Source of the DNA: Methylohalomonas lacus
Lineage (GTDB): Bacteria; Pseudomonadota; Gammaproteobacteria; Methylohalomonadales; Methylohalomonadaceae
NCBI RefSeq assembly: GCF_024808875.1
Contig: NZ_JANUCT010000008.1
Location: forward strand, 1-64,000
DNA length: 64,000 nucleotides
Reading direction: 5' to 3'
In this document: one piece after another, positions 45,062-55,742 of the stretch
Layout of the letters: the number at the start of each line of letters is the position of its first letter
Position numbering within the stretch: the stretch's first letter is position 1
The notes under the pieces: generated by a model
Told to the model about the DNA's origin: nothing
Database searches by the model: none
What the model saw: only the letters and a program-made list of their open reading frames with translations
Translations under genes and position numbers: made by a program

Positions 45062-45273
45062 ATGTCAGATTGGTTAGTGTTCACCCAGCAGCCAAAGGTG
45101 CATTCATAGGTTTTGCCGTCGATACTGACCTGGTCGCCCCTGGCGAAGACCTGGTCGTTCCAGTGGCATTGCGCATGTTCCTGGTCGAGCTGCATGGTTG
45201 CCCCCAGACCGTCGACGATGCGCGAAGTCTTTTTGTCCGCTTCCGGCTGTTCCACGTTCGTGATTTTTCCCAT
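45058..45273 (-). CDS. Small Cys-containing hypothetical protein
   Basis: A 71-residue acidic protein with YECTFGCWVN near the C-terminus and KTYECTFG as a possible zinc or disulfide site. CAGGGGGAAT before the ATG is a good ribosome site, which decides this start over a longer in-frame one in the sat promoter region. Possibly related to DUF1496-like small proteins, which is a weak impression. Divergent from sat. Confidence 0.55.
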   Translation of the reverse strand: MGKITNVEQPEADKKTSRIVDGLGATMQLDQEHAQCHWNDQVFARGDQVSIDGKTYECTFGCWVNTNQSDM

Positions 45274-45455
45274 GATTCCCCCTGGTGACAGGTCATTCTG
45301 GGTCGATTTAAGCATAGCCGCGCCGCGCCGGCCAGCAGCCGGGGCTTGGCAAGTGCGTCGCGGATCGCTATGTTTGTCGGCCTTTGACCGGACATGCGGC
45401 AGCTGCCGCGGCCCGGTGGGAGGCGCCCCATTCACCATTTTCAGGAGAGTAAACA

Positions 45456-46649
45456 ATGATTAAGCCGCACGGCTCGGACCAGCTGAGGCCGCTGTTTGTT
45501 GACGATGAAAGCCGCCGCCAGGCGCTGCTCGAAGAGGCCGAGACGCTGCCGTCGCTGCGACTGAATTCTGCTGCCGCCGCCAATGCAGTGATGCTTGGTG
45601 CCGGCTATTTTAATCCACTGCCGGGCTACATGAATCTTGCTGACGCGCTCAGCGTCGCCGACGACATGGCGACCCGCGACGGCCTGTTCTGGCCGGTGCC
45701 AATCCTGAACCTCACTGACGACATCGAAGCGATCGGCAAGGCCGAGCGTATTGCGCTGCGCGATCCGAACGTGCCCGGCGAACCGGTGCTGGCCATCCAG
45801 ACCATCGACACCGTCGAGAAGGTCAGCGACAGCCAGCTTGAGCACATGGCCGAGCGGATATTTGGCACCACCGATAGCGAGCACCCGGGCGTGGCCACGT
45901 TCATGACGCTGGGCCATCACGCCGTGTCCGGACCCGTCGAGGTGCTTAATTTCAGCTACTTCGAGCAGGACTTCCCCGAGACCTTCCGTACCGCCGGTCA
46001 GATCCGCGACGAATTCGCCGAGCGTGGCTGGGAGACGGTGGTTGCGTTCCAGACACGCAATCCGATGCACCGTGCCCACGAGGAGCTGTGCAAGATGGCG
46101 AAGGACGCTGTTGGCGCCGACGGTATTCTGGTGCACATGCTGCTCGGCAAGCTCAAGCCCGGCGATATTCCCGCCGATGTGCGCGACGCGGCGATCCGCA
46201 AGATGGTCGATCTCTACTTCCCGCCGAACAGCGTCATGATCACCGGCTACGGCTTCGACATGCTTTATGCCGGCCCGCGCGAGGCACTGCTGCACGCGGT
46301 ATTTCGCCAGAATGCCGGTTGTACGCATTTCATCGTCGGTCGCGATCACGCCGGTGTTGGTGACTACTATGGCCCGTTCGATGCGCAGAAGATCTTCGAT
46401 GAGGTGCCGGCGGGCGCGCTTGGCATCGACATTTTCAAGGCCGATCACACCGCGTTCTCGAAGAAGCTCGGCCGCGTGGTCATGATGTCCGACGTGCCGG
46501 ATCACACCATGGACGACTTCGTCATCCTCTCGGGGACCAAGGTGCGCGAGAAGCTCGGCCGGGGCGAGCATCTGCCGGAGGAATTCTCACGGCCGGAGGT
46601 CGCCGAGGTACTGATGGGTTACTACCAGTCTCTGGACAACAAGTCCTAG
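45456..46649 (+). CDS. sat: Sulfate adenylyltransferase (ATP sulfurylase), homo-oligomeric type
   Basis: A 397-residue enzyme that interconverts ATP plus sulfate with APS plus pyrophosphate. The catalytic loop is QTRNPMHRAHEEL (HxGH-like) and GRDHAGVGDYYGP. It is the single-subunit form of dissimilatory sulfur metabolism rather than the CysDN type. In sulfur-oxidising gammaproteobacteria it runs in the ATP-forming direction after the AprAB step, but aprAB is not in the window. Followed by a strong rho-independent terminator. Confidence 0.95.
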   Translation: MIKPHGSDQLRPLFVDDESRRQALLEEAETLPSLRLNSAAAANAVMLGAGYFNPLPGYMNLADALSVADDMATRDGLFWPVPILNLTDDIEAIGKAERIALRDPNVPGEPVLAIQTIDTVEKVSDSQLEHMAERIFGTTDSEHPGVATFMTLGHHAVSGPVEVLNFSYFEQDFPETFRTAGQIRDEFAERGWETVVAFQTRNPMHRAHEELCKMAKDAVGADGILVHMLLGKLKPGDIPADVRDAAIRKMVDLYFPPNSVMITGYGFDMLYAGPREALLHAVFRQNAGCTHFIVGRDHAGVGDYYGPFDAQKIFDEVPAGALGIDIFKADHTAFSKKLGRVVMMSDVPDHTMDDFVILSGTKVREKLGRGEHLPEEFSRPEVAEVLMGYYQSLDNKS

Positions 46650-46697
46650 CCTGTACTCTGGTCGGGTGCGTTCAATGCCCACCCGGCTCCAGGACAG

Positions 46698-46727
46698 AAA
46701 AGCCGGCCCCGCGGGGCCGGCTTTTTT
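46698..46727 (+). terminator. Rho-independent terminator after sat
   Basis: AGCCGGCCCC and GGGGCCGGCT form a 10-bp perfect stem with a GC loop, followed by TTTTTTT. Position right after sat fits a terminator. Confidence 0.9.
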
Positions 46728-46750
46728 TATGCTTGTGTGCGCTGGCCATC

Positions 46751-46778
46751 TTGACTTCCGGTGGGGTTGGCCTATATT
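46751..46778 (+). promoter_or_regulatory. Sigma-70-type promoter of groESL
   Basis: TTGACT, 16-bp spacer and TATATT end just where the CIRCE operator begins, so HrcA binding would block it. Confidence 0.7.
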
Positions 46779-46804
46779 TAGCACTCACTAATAGAGAGTG
46801 CTAA
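46778..46804 (+). promoter_or_regulatory. CIRCE operator (HrcA-binding)
   Basis: TTAGCACTC, 9-bp spacer, GAGTGCTAA: both arms match the consensus without a mismatch. It controls groESL by the HrcA repressor, known to sense GroEL availability. Confidence 0.97.
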
Positions 46805-46853
46805 TAAATTATTATTAGCAATTTAATCAATGACTTAAGGAGGACAACAAGTC

Positions 46854-47144
46854 ATGAATATTCGTCCATTGCATGATCGCGTGATCGTGAAGCGCCTGGA
46901 GGAAGAAAAAACCACCGCCGGCGGCATCGTGATCCCGGACAGCGCCGCAGAAAAGCCCATCAAGGGTGAAGTGATCGCCGTGGGTAACGGCAAGATCCTG
47001 GAAAACGGCGAAGTCCGTGCCCTGGATGTGAAAAAAGGTGACAAGGTCCTGTTTGCCAAGTACTCCGGCACCGAAGTGAAAGTCGGCGCTGACGAGTTAC
47101 TGGTACTGCGCGAAGAGGACATCATGGGCGTCCTCGACGCCTGA
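46854..47144 (+). CDS. groES: Co-chaperonin GroES
   Basis: A 96-residue 10-kDa lid of the GroEL chamber: [19 protein letters not shown], the mobile-loop [18 protein letters not shown] and the [14 protein letters not shown] core. AAGGAGG sits upstream of the ATG. Followed 44 bp later by groEL. Part of the CIRCE/HrcA heat-shock operon. Confidence 0.99.
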   Translation: MNIRPLHDRVIVKRLEEEKTTAGGIVIPDSAAEKPIKGEVIAVGNGKILENGEVRALDVKKGDKVLFAKYSGTEVKVGADELLVLREEDIMGVLDA

Positions 47145-47188
47145 TTGTCATATCGATCCTGAACAATTCAACAAGAGGTTATTAAACA

Positions 47189-48820
<1,632 letters not shown>

Positions 48821-48847
48821 AAGAACGCTACAAAGTCCGTGTAGTCA

Positions 48848-48879
48848 GACCCCGCCCTCCGTGGCGGGGTTTTTTTTGA
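48848..48879 (+). terminator. Rho-independent terminator after groEL
   Basis: ACCCCGCC and GGCGGGGT form a stem around CTCCGT, followed by eight T. Confidence 0.9.
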
Positions 48880-48884
48880 TTTAT

Positions 48885-49112
48885 TGGTGACAGGTTATTG
48901 GTGATTGGCAAGGCCTGAACATCTGTAAAGTGGATTGGAATCCGCGAACCTATCGGATCATGTTTCGCCGAATAAATTCGGCTACGACAGGAGAAGGAAT
49001 TCAGGATGGTAGGAGCGGTGACCCCACTGCGAACATGCCGGCTAAGGTACATTGAATTTTAATTTCCCTTGACATCAAAACAGGGTTGCTCACGCTATTT
49101 TAGTCACCAGTT
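48885..49112. repeat. Composite dispersed repeat between groEL and Gdt1 genes
   Basis: Modules in order: TTGGTGATTGGCAAGGCC end (48897-48916), GGATTGGAATCCGCGAACC, CATGTTTCGCCGAATAAATT, GTAGGAGCGGTGACCCC (49015-49032), then CCTTGACATCAAAACAGGGT with CACGCTATTTT and a short heptamer tail (49067-49112). This is the most complete copy of the family in the window, holding both end modules. Confidence 0.8.
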
Positions 49113-49118
49113 AACCGA

Positions 49119-49694
49119 TCAACCACCAAACAGCCGAGTCTCGGCGATCAGCGTCCACAAGCCGATGAGGATGAATAACAGGCTGGCGCTGACATGTATT
49201 GCCCGCAGCGGCAGTTCGCGACAGAAGCGGTTGCCCAGCCACAATACCGGTGCGTTGGCCAGCAGCATACCCACCGTCGTGCCCAGGGTTACGGCCACGA
49301 CGCTTTCAAAACGCGCCGCCAGCAGAACGGTGGCGACCTGCGTCTTGTCACCGATCTCGGCAATAAAGAACAGTACCAGCGTGGTCAGAAAGACACCATG
49401 GTGGCGGTTGTCCGTCGCCAGGTTATCGTCGCTGTCCGGGATCAGCATCCACAGGCCGACTGCAATAAAGGCGAACGCCAGAAAGATATTAAGCCAGTCA
49501 CCTTCAATGAACCGTGACAGCGATACGCCAAGTGCTGCCGAGAGGCCATGATTGAGTAATGTCGCCAACAGGATGGCCCAGAGAATAGGCCAGGGTTTGC
49601 GATAGCGTGCCACCAGCAACAGGCTGAGCAGTTGCGTCTTGTCGCCGATCTCGGCGATGGCGACGGCGACAGTGGAAGTAATGAATGCGTCCAA
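49119..49694 (-). CDS. Gdt1/TMEM165 (UPF0016) family manganese exporter
   Basis: A 191-residue membrane protein of six helices with the paired motif AEIGDKTQLLSL and AEIGDKTQVATV, the metal-binding E-x-G-D-(K/R)-(T/S) signature of UPF0016. Members of this family export Mn2+ in bacteria (MneA-type) and maintain Golgi Mn/Ca in eukaryotes. The start is a TTG with GGAGG 8 bp upstream. The preceding leader is a yybP-ykoY Mn riboswitch, supporting a role in Mn homeostasis. Confidence 0.9.
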   Translation of the reverse strand: MDAFITSTVAVAIAEIGDKTQLLSLLLVARYRKPWPILWAILLATLLNHGLSAALGVSLSRFIEGDWLNIFLAFAFIAVGLWMLIPDSDDNLATDNRHHGVFLTTLVLFFIAEIGDKTQVATVLLAARFESVVAVTLGTTVGMLLANAPVLWLGNRFCRELPLRAIHVSASLLFILIGLWTLIAETRLFGG

Positions 49695-49703
49695 AGCTTG
49701 TTT

Positions 49704-49756
49704 CCTCCGGGCCGGTCAGCGTGCACGCCAGAACACCGTGTCCCCCGGCCCGGAGG
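49704..49756 (-). promoter_or_regulatory. SD-sequestering hairpin of the Mn exporter leader
   Basis: A 12-bp perfect inverted repeat, 49704-49715 with 49745-49756, hides the GGAGG Shine-Dalgarno (49704-49708) of the exporter gene. A second helix, 49730-49740 with 49759-49769 (one G-U pair), overlaps its loop region and would compete, suggesting ligand-dependent switching between open and closed states. Confidence 0.7.
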
Positions 49757-49764
49757 TGCACGAT

Positions 49765-49927
49765 GTTCTGGGTCTCGCCAGGTCCCGTAAGGACTGTTTG
49801 CACCACGGCCGCGAAACGGCCAAATCTGTTGATGCAAACCTCTCGATGTGAGGACGCCTGCGTGCCGGCATGCAGCCATAACAGGCTGATTCGGACAACA
49901 GGTGGAGAGCGACTACTCCCCCAAAAC
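49765..49927 (-). promoter_or_regulatory. yybP-ykoY manganese riboswitch
   Basis: On the minus strand the leader starts TTTTGGGGGAGTAG, the conserved 5' strand of the yybP-ykoY aptamer, and about 145 bases later has GGCGAGACC, the conserved 3' strand. Internal hairpins and TTTGCATCAACAG fit the class. It lies upstream of a UPF0016 gene, a known target of this Mn2+-sensing riboswitch. Boundaries are approximate. Confidence 0.85.
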
Positions 49928-50158
49928 AGATTTTTATCTTACTGCCTGTAGTGAAAGCTGGCAAGTAGTTGCTGCTCTGCCGACACGAAAATCAATACTC
50001 CAAATAGCGGTATGCGGTATCTGTCTCCGTTTTGTCAGCCACTGCTTTAGAGTGCTGACTTCACATACTGTGCAAATAGGGGTAGTTTAAAACAACAAAA
50101 TCATAAAAATGCGGAGTTGGGATCTTGCGTCTGTCTTTACTGATAGTGGAGGACATAA
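49928..50158. other. Intergenic gap with no recognised element
   Basis: Together with the Mn riboswitch (49765-49927) this forms the divergent gap between the Gdt1 gene and the pair at 50159. AT-rich, with AAAACAACAAAATCATAAAA just before the next gene; a promoter is likely but I cannot pick a clear one. Confidence 0.5.
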
Positions 50159-50794
50159 ATGATGATGTCAGAGAAAACCCATGATTCGCTTATTACTGGT
50201 CTGGATGTGCGGCATTACTTTCAGGACAGTGTTCAGACGGCAGTACGTAACCAGCAGCTCGAAGTGCGTGATGACACGCTGGTGTACGTGATCAACCTGC
50301 TGACCGATTTCACCCGTTCCGACATGCTCTACGAAGACACGCCCGATGGCCGCATGATCAAGCCACTGGTCCGGTTTTACAGCGAGGCGGTCAGTGCTTC
50401 CTCATGGCAGGAAGCCAACGAGTCCCTGAAACGGCTTGGCGATGTCGCTTTGTTCATTGCCGGCCTGTTCGCCAACAGTCTGCAGCGCAGCCTTGTCGAT
50501 GTGGATTACTATATCGCCATGGGCGGCTCGGCTTACGATAGCCTGGCCGAGAGCATGCGCCGGAGTTTTCATGGTCGCAATTTCAGCGACGTCTACCGGG
50601 AGCTGGGGGAAAAGTTTACCGGCCTGGTCGACGTGCTCGGTGAAGTGGCCGATGAATTCCAGCCCGGCAATGATCAGGATCTGCTGCGCCTTTACGAGAT
50701 ATGGGTGCTGACCAACAGCCCCCAGGCGGAGCGCAAGTTGCGGCAGCATGGTATCCAGCCGGTGGCTACCTCCGCCGGCAAGACGTCGCACTAG
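50159..50794 (+). CDS. Conserved hypothetical protein, alpha-helical
   Basis: A 211-residue soluble protein with no signal peptide. Predicted mostly helices: VYVINLLTDFTRSDMLYED, VALFIAGLFANSLQRSLV, DVDYYIAMGGSAYDSLAESM, FTGLVDVLGEVADEF. I know no function for it. GTGGAGG sits 6 bp before the start. The next gene begins 5 bp after its stop. Confidence 0.75.
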   Translation: MMMSEKTHDSLITGLDVRHYFQDSVQTAVRNQQLEVRDDTLVYVINLLTDFTRSDMLYEDTPDGRMIKPLVRFYSEAVSASSWQEANESLKRLGDVALFIAGLFANSLQRSLVDVDYYIAMGGSAYDSLAESMRRSFHGRNFSDVYRELGEKFTGLVDVLGEVADEFQPGNDQDLLRLYEIWVLTNSPQAERKLRQHGIQPVATSAGKTSH

Positions 50795-50799
50795 ATCCC

Positions 50800-51447
50800 A
50801 TGCCGATCGCTGAACTGCAGTCGCGGCTGCAAAGCTGTTACGAACTCGATCTGCCTTATCGGGTCGAGGATTTTCTCACCACGGATCGCGATTTGGCGCG
50901 GGCGCTGGACGGTGAACATGCGCATCAGCCGCGCGAGCGTCTGCTGCTGCAGGAGTCGGGCGACGAGCTGTCGATGTCGCTGTATCTCGATGCCGAGTTG
51001 CTCGACGGCTTTCGCGACAGCGGTTCTTTGGCAGGTACTGGCCGCCATCAGTTCGCCGATCTGAGCCTGGTGCTTGAAGGTGTCAGCCATTTTGTCTACA
51101 TGGCCTGGTGTGCCGGCCACGAGCGCGAGGTCAGTCTGCTGGAGCTGGAATTACAGGCGGAGGTCGACAAGTTTGTGACGCTGCTGTTGCTGCAGGCGGA
51201 AAACGATCAATACGGGATTGCCGAGTTGCATCGCTGGCTATTCGAGGACGTGCATTTTGCCGAGACCCTAGATGACGAGCAGCGCCAGCGCTATGTCACC
51301 GCCAACCGTTTTGCCGCACGCTATTGCTGGATGCTGGGACAGGATTTTCGCCGGCGGCAGGACCGACAGCACTGGTACAAGGAACTGCGGCGTTTCTACC
51401 GCCTGCAGCACGACGCCAAACTGCGGCGGATTACCGCACTACAGTAA
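50800..51447 (+). CDS. Conserved hypothetical protein, partner of preceding gene
   Basis: A 215-residue acidic protein with LPYRVEDFLTTDRDLARALDG, LSLVLEGVSHFVYMAW, LQAEVDKFVTLLL and a charged C-terminus (FRRRQDRQHWYKELRRFYRLQHDAKLRR). The ATG is chosen because the frame upstream lies inside the previous gene. Soluble, helical, no recognised domain. The very close spacing to the 211-residue gene suggests they act together. Confidence 0.7.
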   Translation: MPIAELQSRLQSCYELDLPYRVEDFLTTDRDLARALDGEHAHQPRERLLLQESGDELSMSLYLDAELLDGFRDSGSLAGTGRHQFADLSLVLEGVSHFVYMAWCAGHEREVSLLELELQAEVDKFVTLLLLQAENDQYGIAELHRWLFEDVHFAETLDDEQRQRYVTANRFAARYCWMLGQDFRRRQDRQHWYKELRRFYRLQHDAKLRRITALQ

Positions 51448-51681
51448 TCATATATCAACCGGGTGAAGACAGACCGCGAATGAACGCAAATACACGCGAA
51501 TGGTCTGGATATTCCTGCGGCCAAGAGTCGGAATAGTGATACAGGGATTGTTGTCTGCGAACGCGTGTGGGAGCGGATTCCTATCCGCGATTAACTGAAT
51601 CGCCGATTCTAATCGGCTCCCTCGGTAACTGATGTGGGAAGCTTTTCGAACAACGAGAGACGAGCGACGAGGAACGTTATT
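51448..51681. repeat. Dispersed repeat modules upstream of rho gap
   Basis: The motif CGCGAATGAACGCAAATACA lies at 51477-51498, similar to 22325. GGGAGCGGATTCCTATCCGC is followed by GATTAACTGAATCGCCGATT and GGCTCCC (51569-51628). No gene seen. Confidence 0.55.
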
Positions 51682-52941
51682 TTATTGCCTCTTCATCGCA
51701 TCGAAGAATTCGGCGTTGTTCTTGGTCGCTTTCAGGCGCTCAAGCAGGAATTCCATCGCCCCGAGCTCTTCCATCGGGTGCAGCAGTTTTCTCAGGATCC
51801 ACATCTTTTGCAGTTCGTCGGGTGAGGTCAGCTTCTCCTCGCGGCGCGTGCCCGATCGATTGATGTTGATTGCCGGGTAAATGCGTTTTTCGGAAATCTC
51901 GCGGCTCAAGTGGATTTCCATATTGCCGGTGCCCTTGAACTCTTCGAAGATAACGTCGTCCATGCGCGACCCGGTTTCCACCAGCGCCGTGGCGAGGATC
52001 GTCAGCGAGCCGCCTTCCTCGATATTCCGGGCGGCACCGAAAAAGCGCTTCGGCCGTTGCAGGGCGTTGGCGTCGACACCGCCGGTGAGTACCTTGCCGG
52101 ACGCCGGCACCACCGTGTTGTAGGCGCGTGCCAGACGGGTGATGGAGTCGAGCAGGATGACGACATCCTTCTTGTGCTCGACCAGGCGCTTGGCACGCTC
52201 GATGACCATGTCGGCGACCTGGACGTGGCGGCTGGCCGGTTCGTCAAAGGTCGACGAGATGACTTCGCCGCGCACCGACCGCTCCATCTCGGTCACTTCC
52301 TCGGGCCGCTCGTCGATGAGCAGAACGATCAGGAAGCACTCCGGGTAGTTGCTGGTGATGGACTGCGCGACCTGCTGCAGTAGCATGGTCTTGCCGGCCT
52401 TCGGCGGTGACACGATCAGGCCGCGCTGGCCCTTGCCGATGGGAGCGACCAGGTCGATGATGCGCGGTGTCAGGTCCTCGGTGCTGCCATTGCCACGTTC
52501 GAGTTTGAGCCGGTCATGTGCAAACAGCGGCGTCAGATTCTCGAACAGGATCTTGTTCTTGGCGTTTTCCGGCGGCTCGAAGTTGATCTCGCTGACTTTC
52601 AGCAGGGCAAAATAGCGTTCCCCGTCTTTCGGCGGCCGGATCTTGCCGGCGATGTTGTCGCCGGTGCGCAGGTTGAAGCGCCGGATCTGGCTCGGTGAGA
52701 CATAGATGTCATCCGGTCCGGCCAGGAAAGAGCTGTCCGCTGACCGCAGGAAGCCGAAGCCGTCCTGGAGGATTTCGAGGACGCCATCGCCGTAGATGTC
52801 TTCACCCTTCTTGGCATGTGCCTTGAGGATTTCAAAAATGACATCCTGTTTGCGAGAGCGGGCGAGGCCTTCGAGTCCGAGTGACTTCGACAGTTCAATC
52901 AGGGCCGAGGCGGGTTGTTGCTTGAGTTCTGTTAAGTTCAT
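51682..52941 (-). CDS. rho: Transcription termination factor Rho
   Basis: A 419-residue hexameric RNA helicase. It has the N-terminal RNA-binding region [25 protein letters not shown], the Walker [13 protein letters not shown], Walker [17 protein letters not shown], and the Q- and R-loop region [26 protein letters not shown]. Length equals E. coli Rho. Positioned after trxA on the same strand, the conserved gammaproteobacterial order. Confidence 0.99.
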   Translation of the reverse strand: MNLTELKQQPASALIELSKSLGLEGLARSRKQDVIFEILKAHAKKGEDIYGDGVLEILQDGFGFLRSADSSFLAGPDDIYVSPSQIRRFNLRTGDNIAGKIRPPKDGERYFALLKVSEINFEPPENAKNKILFENLTPLFAHDRLKLERGNGSTEDLTPRIIDLVAPIGKGQRGLIVSPPKAGKTMLLQQVAQSITSNYPECFLIVLLIDERPEEVTEMERSVRGEVISSTFDEPASRHVQVADMVIERAKRLVEHKKDVVILLDSITRLARAYNTVVPASGKVLTGGVDANALQRPKRFFGAARNIEEGGSLTILATALVETGSRMDDVIFEEFKGTGNMEIHLSREISEKRIYPAININRSGTRREEKLTSPDELQKMWILRKLLHPMEELGAMEFLLERLKATKNNAEFFDAMKRQ

Positions 52942-53139
52942 GGCCTCATGAACGCTGGAGCGAGAAAAAGGATAGATCGAACGCGTGGGCGCCCCTGGAA
53001 GGACGGGTGCGCAAGCTAAAAATTAATTAAAGTTAGTAATGAGGGAATAACTGTTAAGACAGGTATTACTGTTCTTAATTAGGCTAAAATTAGCACGTCG
53101 CACGGGGCACGTCCAGTGTCCCGTGCCAAAAAAGCGACC

Positions 53140-53466
53140 TCATATGTTGCTGTCGATAAAGGCGGACAGCTGCGACTTGGACATGGCGCCCACCTTGGTG
53201 GCGGCCACGTTACCATTCTTGAAGATCATCAGCGTCGGGATACCGCGCACCGCATATTTCTGCGGGGTCTCCTGGTTCTCGTCGATGTTCAGCTTGGCCA
53301 CGTTGACCTTGCCCTCATACTCGCTGGCGATTTCGTCCAGGATTGGGGTGATCATCTTGCACGGGCCGCACCATTCGGCCCAGTAATCGACGATGACCGG
53401 GGTTTCAGATTTAAGTACCTGATCTTCAAATGTAGAATCGGTAACCGTTATGATGTTTTCGCTCAT
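53140..53466 (-). CDS. trxA: Thioredoxin TrxA
   Basis: A 108-residue cytosolic disulfide reductase. The active site WCGPC lies at 32-36, preceded by VIVDYWAE and followed by [11 protein letters not shown] and the cis-Pro [12 protein letters not shown]. The start is chosen as [13 protein letters not shown], which gives the exact family length. Downstream of rhlB-divergent promoter region and upstream of rho. Confidence 0.98.
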   Translation of the reverse strand: MSENIITVTDSTFEDQVLKSETPVIVDYWAEWCGPCKMITPILDEIASEYEGKVNVAKLNIDENQETPQKYAVRGIPTLMIFKNGNVAATKVGAMSKSQLSAFIDSNI

Positions 53467-53589
53467 TTTGGGAGGGTCATTCCGCTGTATATCAAGTATG
53501 ATGCGTATTTCATCGGAATTACCCCGTGAATGCAAGCGACCGTACGGGCTCCCCCGCGGGGCGGCGGCCGCGCCAACCGACTAGATGGA

Positions 53590-54906
53590 ATGACTAATAC
53601 GCTACTGACTGAAAAAGCATTTTCCGATCTTCCGCTGCACGACGACCTGCTCCGGGCACTGACCGACGCCGGTCTGACCCACTGCACGCCCATCCAGGCC
53701 GAGACCCTGCCGCTGATGCTGACAGGCCGAGATATCGCCGGCCAGGCGCAGACCGGGACCGGCAAGACCGCCGCCTTTCTGCTCGCGACCTTCAACCGTC
53801 TGATCAACAATCCGCCGGCGGCCGAGCGCCGCGTCAACCAGCCGCGCGCGCTGATGATCGCGCCGACGCGTGAACTGGCCATCCAGATTCACAAGGATGC
53901 ACTGCTGCTGAACAAGTATGCCAACTTCCGCATCAGCCTGGTCTATGGCGGCGTCGACTACGACAAGCAGCGCGACGAACTGCGCGAGGGCGTCGACATA
54001 CTTATCGGCACGCCGGGGCGCCTGATCGACTACTTCAAGCAGAAGGTCTACGATCTCAAGGCCGCCGAGATGATGGTGCTCGACGAGGCCGATCGCATGT
54101 TCGACCTCGGTTTCATCAAGGACGTGCGCTACCTGCTGCGGCGGCTGCCGCCGGTGGACCAGCGCCAGGGCCTGCTGTTCTCGGCGACCCTGCCGTACAA
54201 GGTCACCGAGCTGGCCTACGAGCACATGAACAATCCCGAGCTCATCAAGGTGAACCCGGACCAGGTCACCGCCGACAAGGTGACCCAGGTGCTGTATCAC
54301 GTCTCGAAAGAGGAAAAGATTCCGCTGCTGCTGGGACTGCTCAAGCAGATGGACCCGAAGCGCACGATCCTGTTCGTCAATACCAAGCACGTCGCCGAGA
54401 AGGTCTGGGGCTACCTCGAGGGCAACGGCTTCCAGGCCGCAATCCTGTCCGGCGACGTGCCGCAGAACAAGCGCCAGAAGATGTTCCAGCGTTTTTCCGA
54501 CGGCGAGCTGGCGATCCTGGTCGCCACCGACGTGGCCTCGCGCGGCCTGCACATTCCAAATGTCAGCCATGTATTCAACTACGATCTGCCGCAGAACGCC
54601 GAGGATTATGTCCACCGCATCGGCCGCACGGCGCGTGCCGGTGAAGCCGGTGACGCGGTCAGCCTTGCCTGTGAGGAGTACGTCTACTCGCTGATGGAAA
54701 TCGAGGAATACATCGGTTACAAGCTGCCGACCCAGCCGGTCAGCGACGAAATGCTGGAAACGAATCCGGCCGCACCGGTACGGCGCGAGCGTAGCAAACC
54801 GCCGGCGGGTCGCAGTGGCGGTGGCCAGCGTCGCGGTGGTGGCGGCAACCGGCGCAGCGGTTCCGGCCGGCGCGACGGCAGCCAGTCAAAGCCGTCCGGC
54901 CGCTAG
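53590..54906 (+). CDS. rhlB: DEAD-box ATP-dependent RNA helicase RhlB
   Basis: A 438-residue helicase with Q motif THCTPIQAETLPL, motif I AQTGTGKT, Ia PTRELA, GG, motif Ib GTPGR, motif II VLDEADRMFD, motif III SAT, motif V and VI ATDVASRGLH and HRIGRTAR. It ends in a basic, Arg/Gly-rich tail, as in degradosome-associated RhlB. Divergent from trxA, the usual rhlB-trxA-rho context. The ATG gives the family start. Confidence 0.95.
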   Translation: MTNTLLTEKAFSDLPLHDDLLRALTDAGLTHCTPIQAETLPLMLTGRDIAGQAQTGTGKTAAFLLATFNRLINNPPAAERRVNQPRALMIAPTRELAIQIHKDALLLNKYANFRISLVYGGVDYDKQRDELREGVDILIGTPGRLIDYFKQKVYDLKAAEMMVLDEADRMFDLGFIKDVRYLLRRLPPVDQRQGLLFSATLPYKVTELAYEHMNNPELIKVNPDQVTADKVTQVLYHVSKEEKIPLLLGLLKQMDPKRTILFVNTKHVAEKVWGYLEGNGFQAAILSGDVPQNKRQKMFQRFSDGELAILVATDVASRGLHIPNVSHVFNYDLPQNAEDYVHRIGRTARAGEAGDAVSLACEEYVYSLMEIEEYIGYKLPTQPVSDEMLETNPAAPVRRERSKPPAGRSGGGQRRGGGGNRRSGSGRRDGSQSKPSGR

Positions 54907-54911
54907 ACGAT

Positions 54912-55592
54912 TCAGGCGAGCAGGCGTCCCAGCCACTCGCCGATCTCGGCGATTTCTTCCATGCACACCGAATGCGGCATCGGGTAGTCATGCCAGATCA
55001 CGTCATAACCCGCTTCCTGTAGCTGGTCGCGGCTGGCCTGGCCGTGGCCCATCGGAATGATCGGATCCTCGCGGCCATGCTGCAGCAGGATCGGCGTCTC
55101 CTGGTTGGCCGGACTCGCCTCGGCGGCCAATGTGTCTGCCAGCGGCAGGTAGCACGACAGGCCGAGAATGCCGGCCAGCGGCTGGCTGTAACGCAGGCCG
55201 CCGTACAGTGCCACCGCGCCGCCCTGGGAAAAGCCGGCGACGACGATCTTGTTGCTGGGAATGCCCTGGGCGATCTCGGTGTCGATCAGTGCATGCAGGA
55301 AGCGACCCGATTCAGCGATGGCGGCGGCGTCTTCCATTTGCGTCAGATCCGGGCTGCGCACGTCGTACCAGGCGCGCATTTCCATACCGCCGTTGATCGT
55401 TACCGGCCGCTTCGGCGCATGCGGAAAAATGAAGCGCGCGCCCAGCGCCGGCTCCAGGTTCATCTCCGGGACAATCGGCTCGAAGTCATGACCGTCGGCG
55501 CCGAGGCCGTGCAGCCAGATGACGCTGGCGCGATGTACGCCGACGGCCTCGATGATAACCGGGGTTTCCTGCTGCGGGGCTGTATCGTTCAC
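54912..55592 (-). CDS. Carboxylesterase/phospholipase family serine hydrolase
   Basis: A 226-residue alpha/beta hydrolase: WLHGLGADGHDFEPI, VVAGFSQGGAVAL with the nucleophile Ser, and ILLQHGREDPIIPMGH and HDYPMPHSVCMEE supplying Asp and His. It corresponds to the acyl-protein thioesterase/carboxylesterase group (YpfH-like). Convergent with rhlB. Confidence 0.9.
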   Translation of the reverse strand: MNDTAPQQETPVIIEAVGVHRASVIWLHGLGADGHDFEPIVPEMNLEPALGARFIFPHAPKRPVTINGGMEMRAWYDVRSPDLTQMEDAAAIAESGRFLHALIDTEIAQGIPSNKIVVAGFSQGGAVALYGGLRYSQPLAGILGLSCYLPLADTLAAEASPANQETPILLQHGREDPIIPMGHGQASRDQLQEAGYDVIWHDYPMPHSVCMEEIAEIGEWLGRLLA

Positions 55593-55742
55593 GTGGACTC
55601 CGGGGAGGCGGGCTTGAATGGCGCGCTATCGTCGCAGCTGTTTCACGGCTTGGCAAGGCAGCCTTTGCGGGGCGAATCTGCTATGCTCGCCGACCTGCCA
55701 ATAGCCACGAATTGTCACAACCCGAACAAGAGGAATTGCCGC

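Noticed and set aside
53099-53134. Hairpin between trxA and rho as rho-independent terminator
   Set aside because: GCACGGGGCAC and its partial complement GTGTCCCGTGC form a stem, but the A/T run lies on the wrong side for the trxA strand, so terminator function is not supported.
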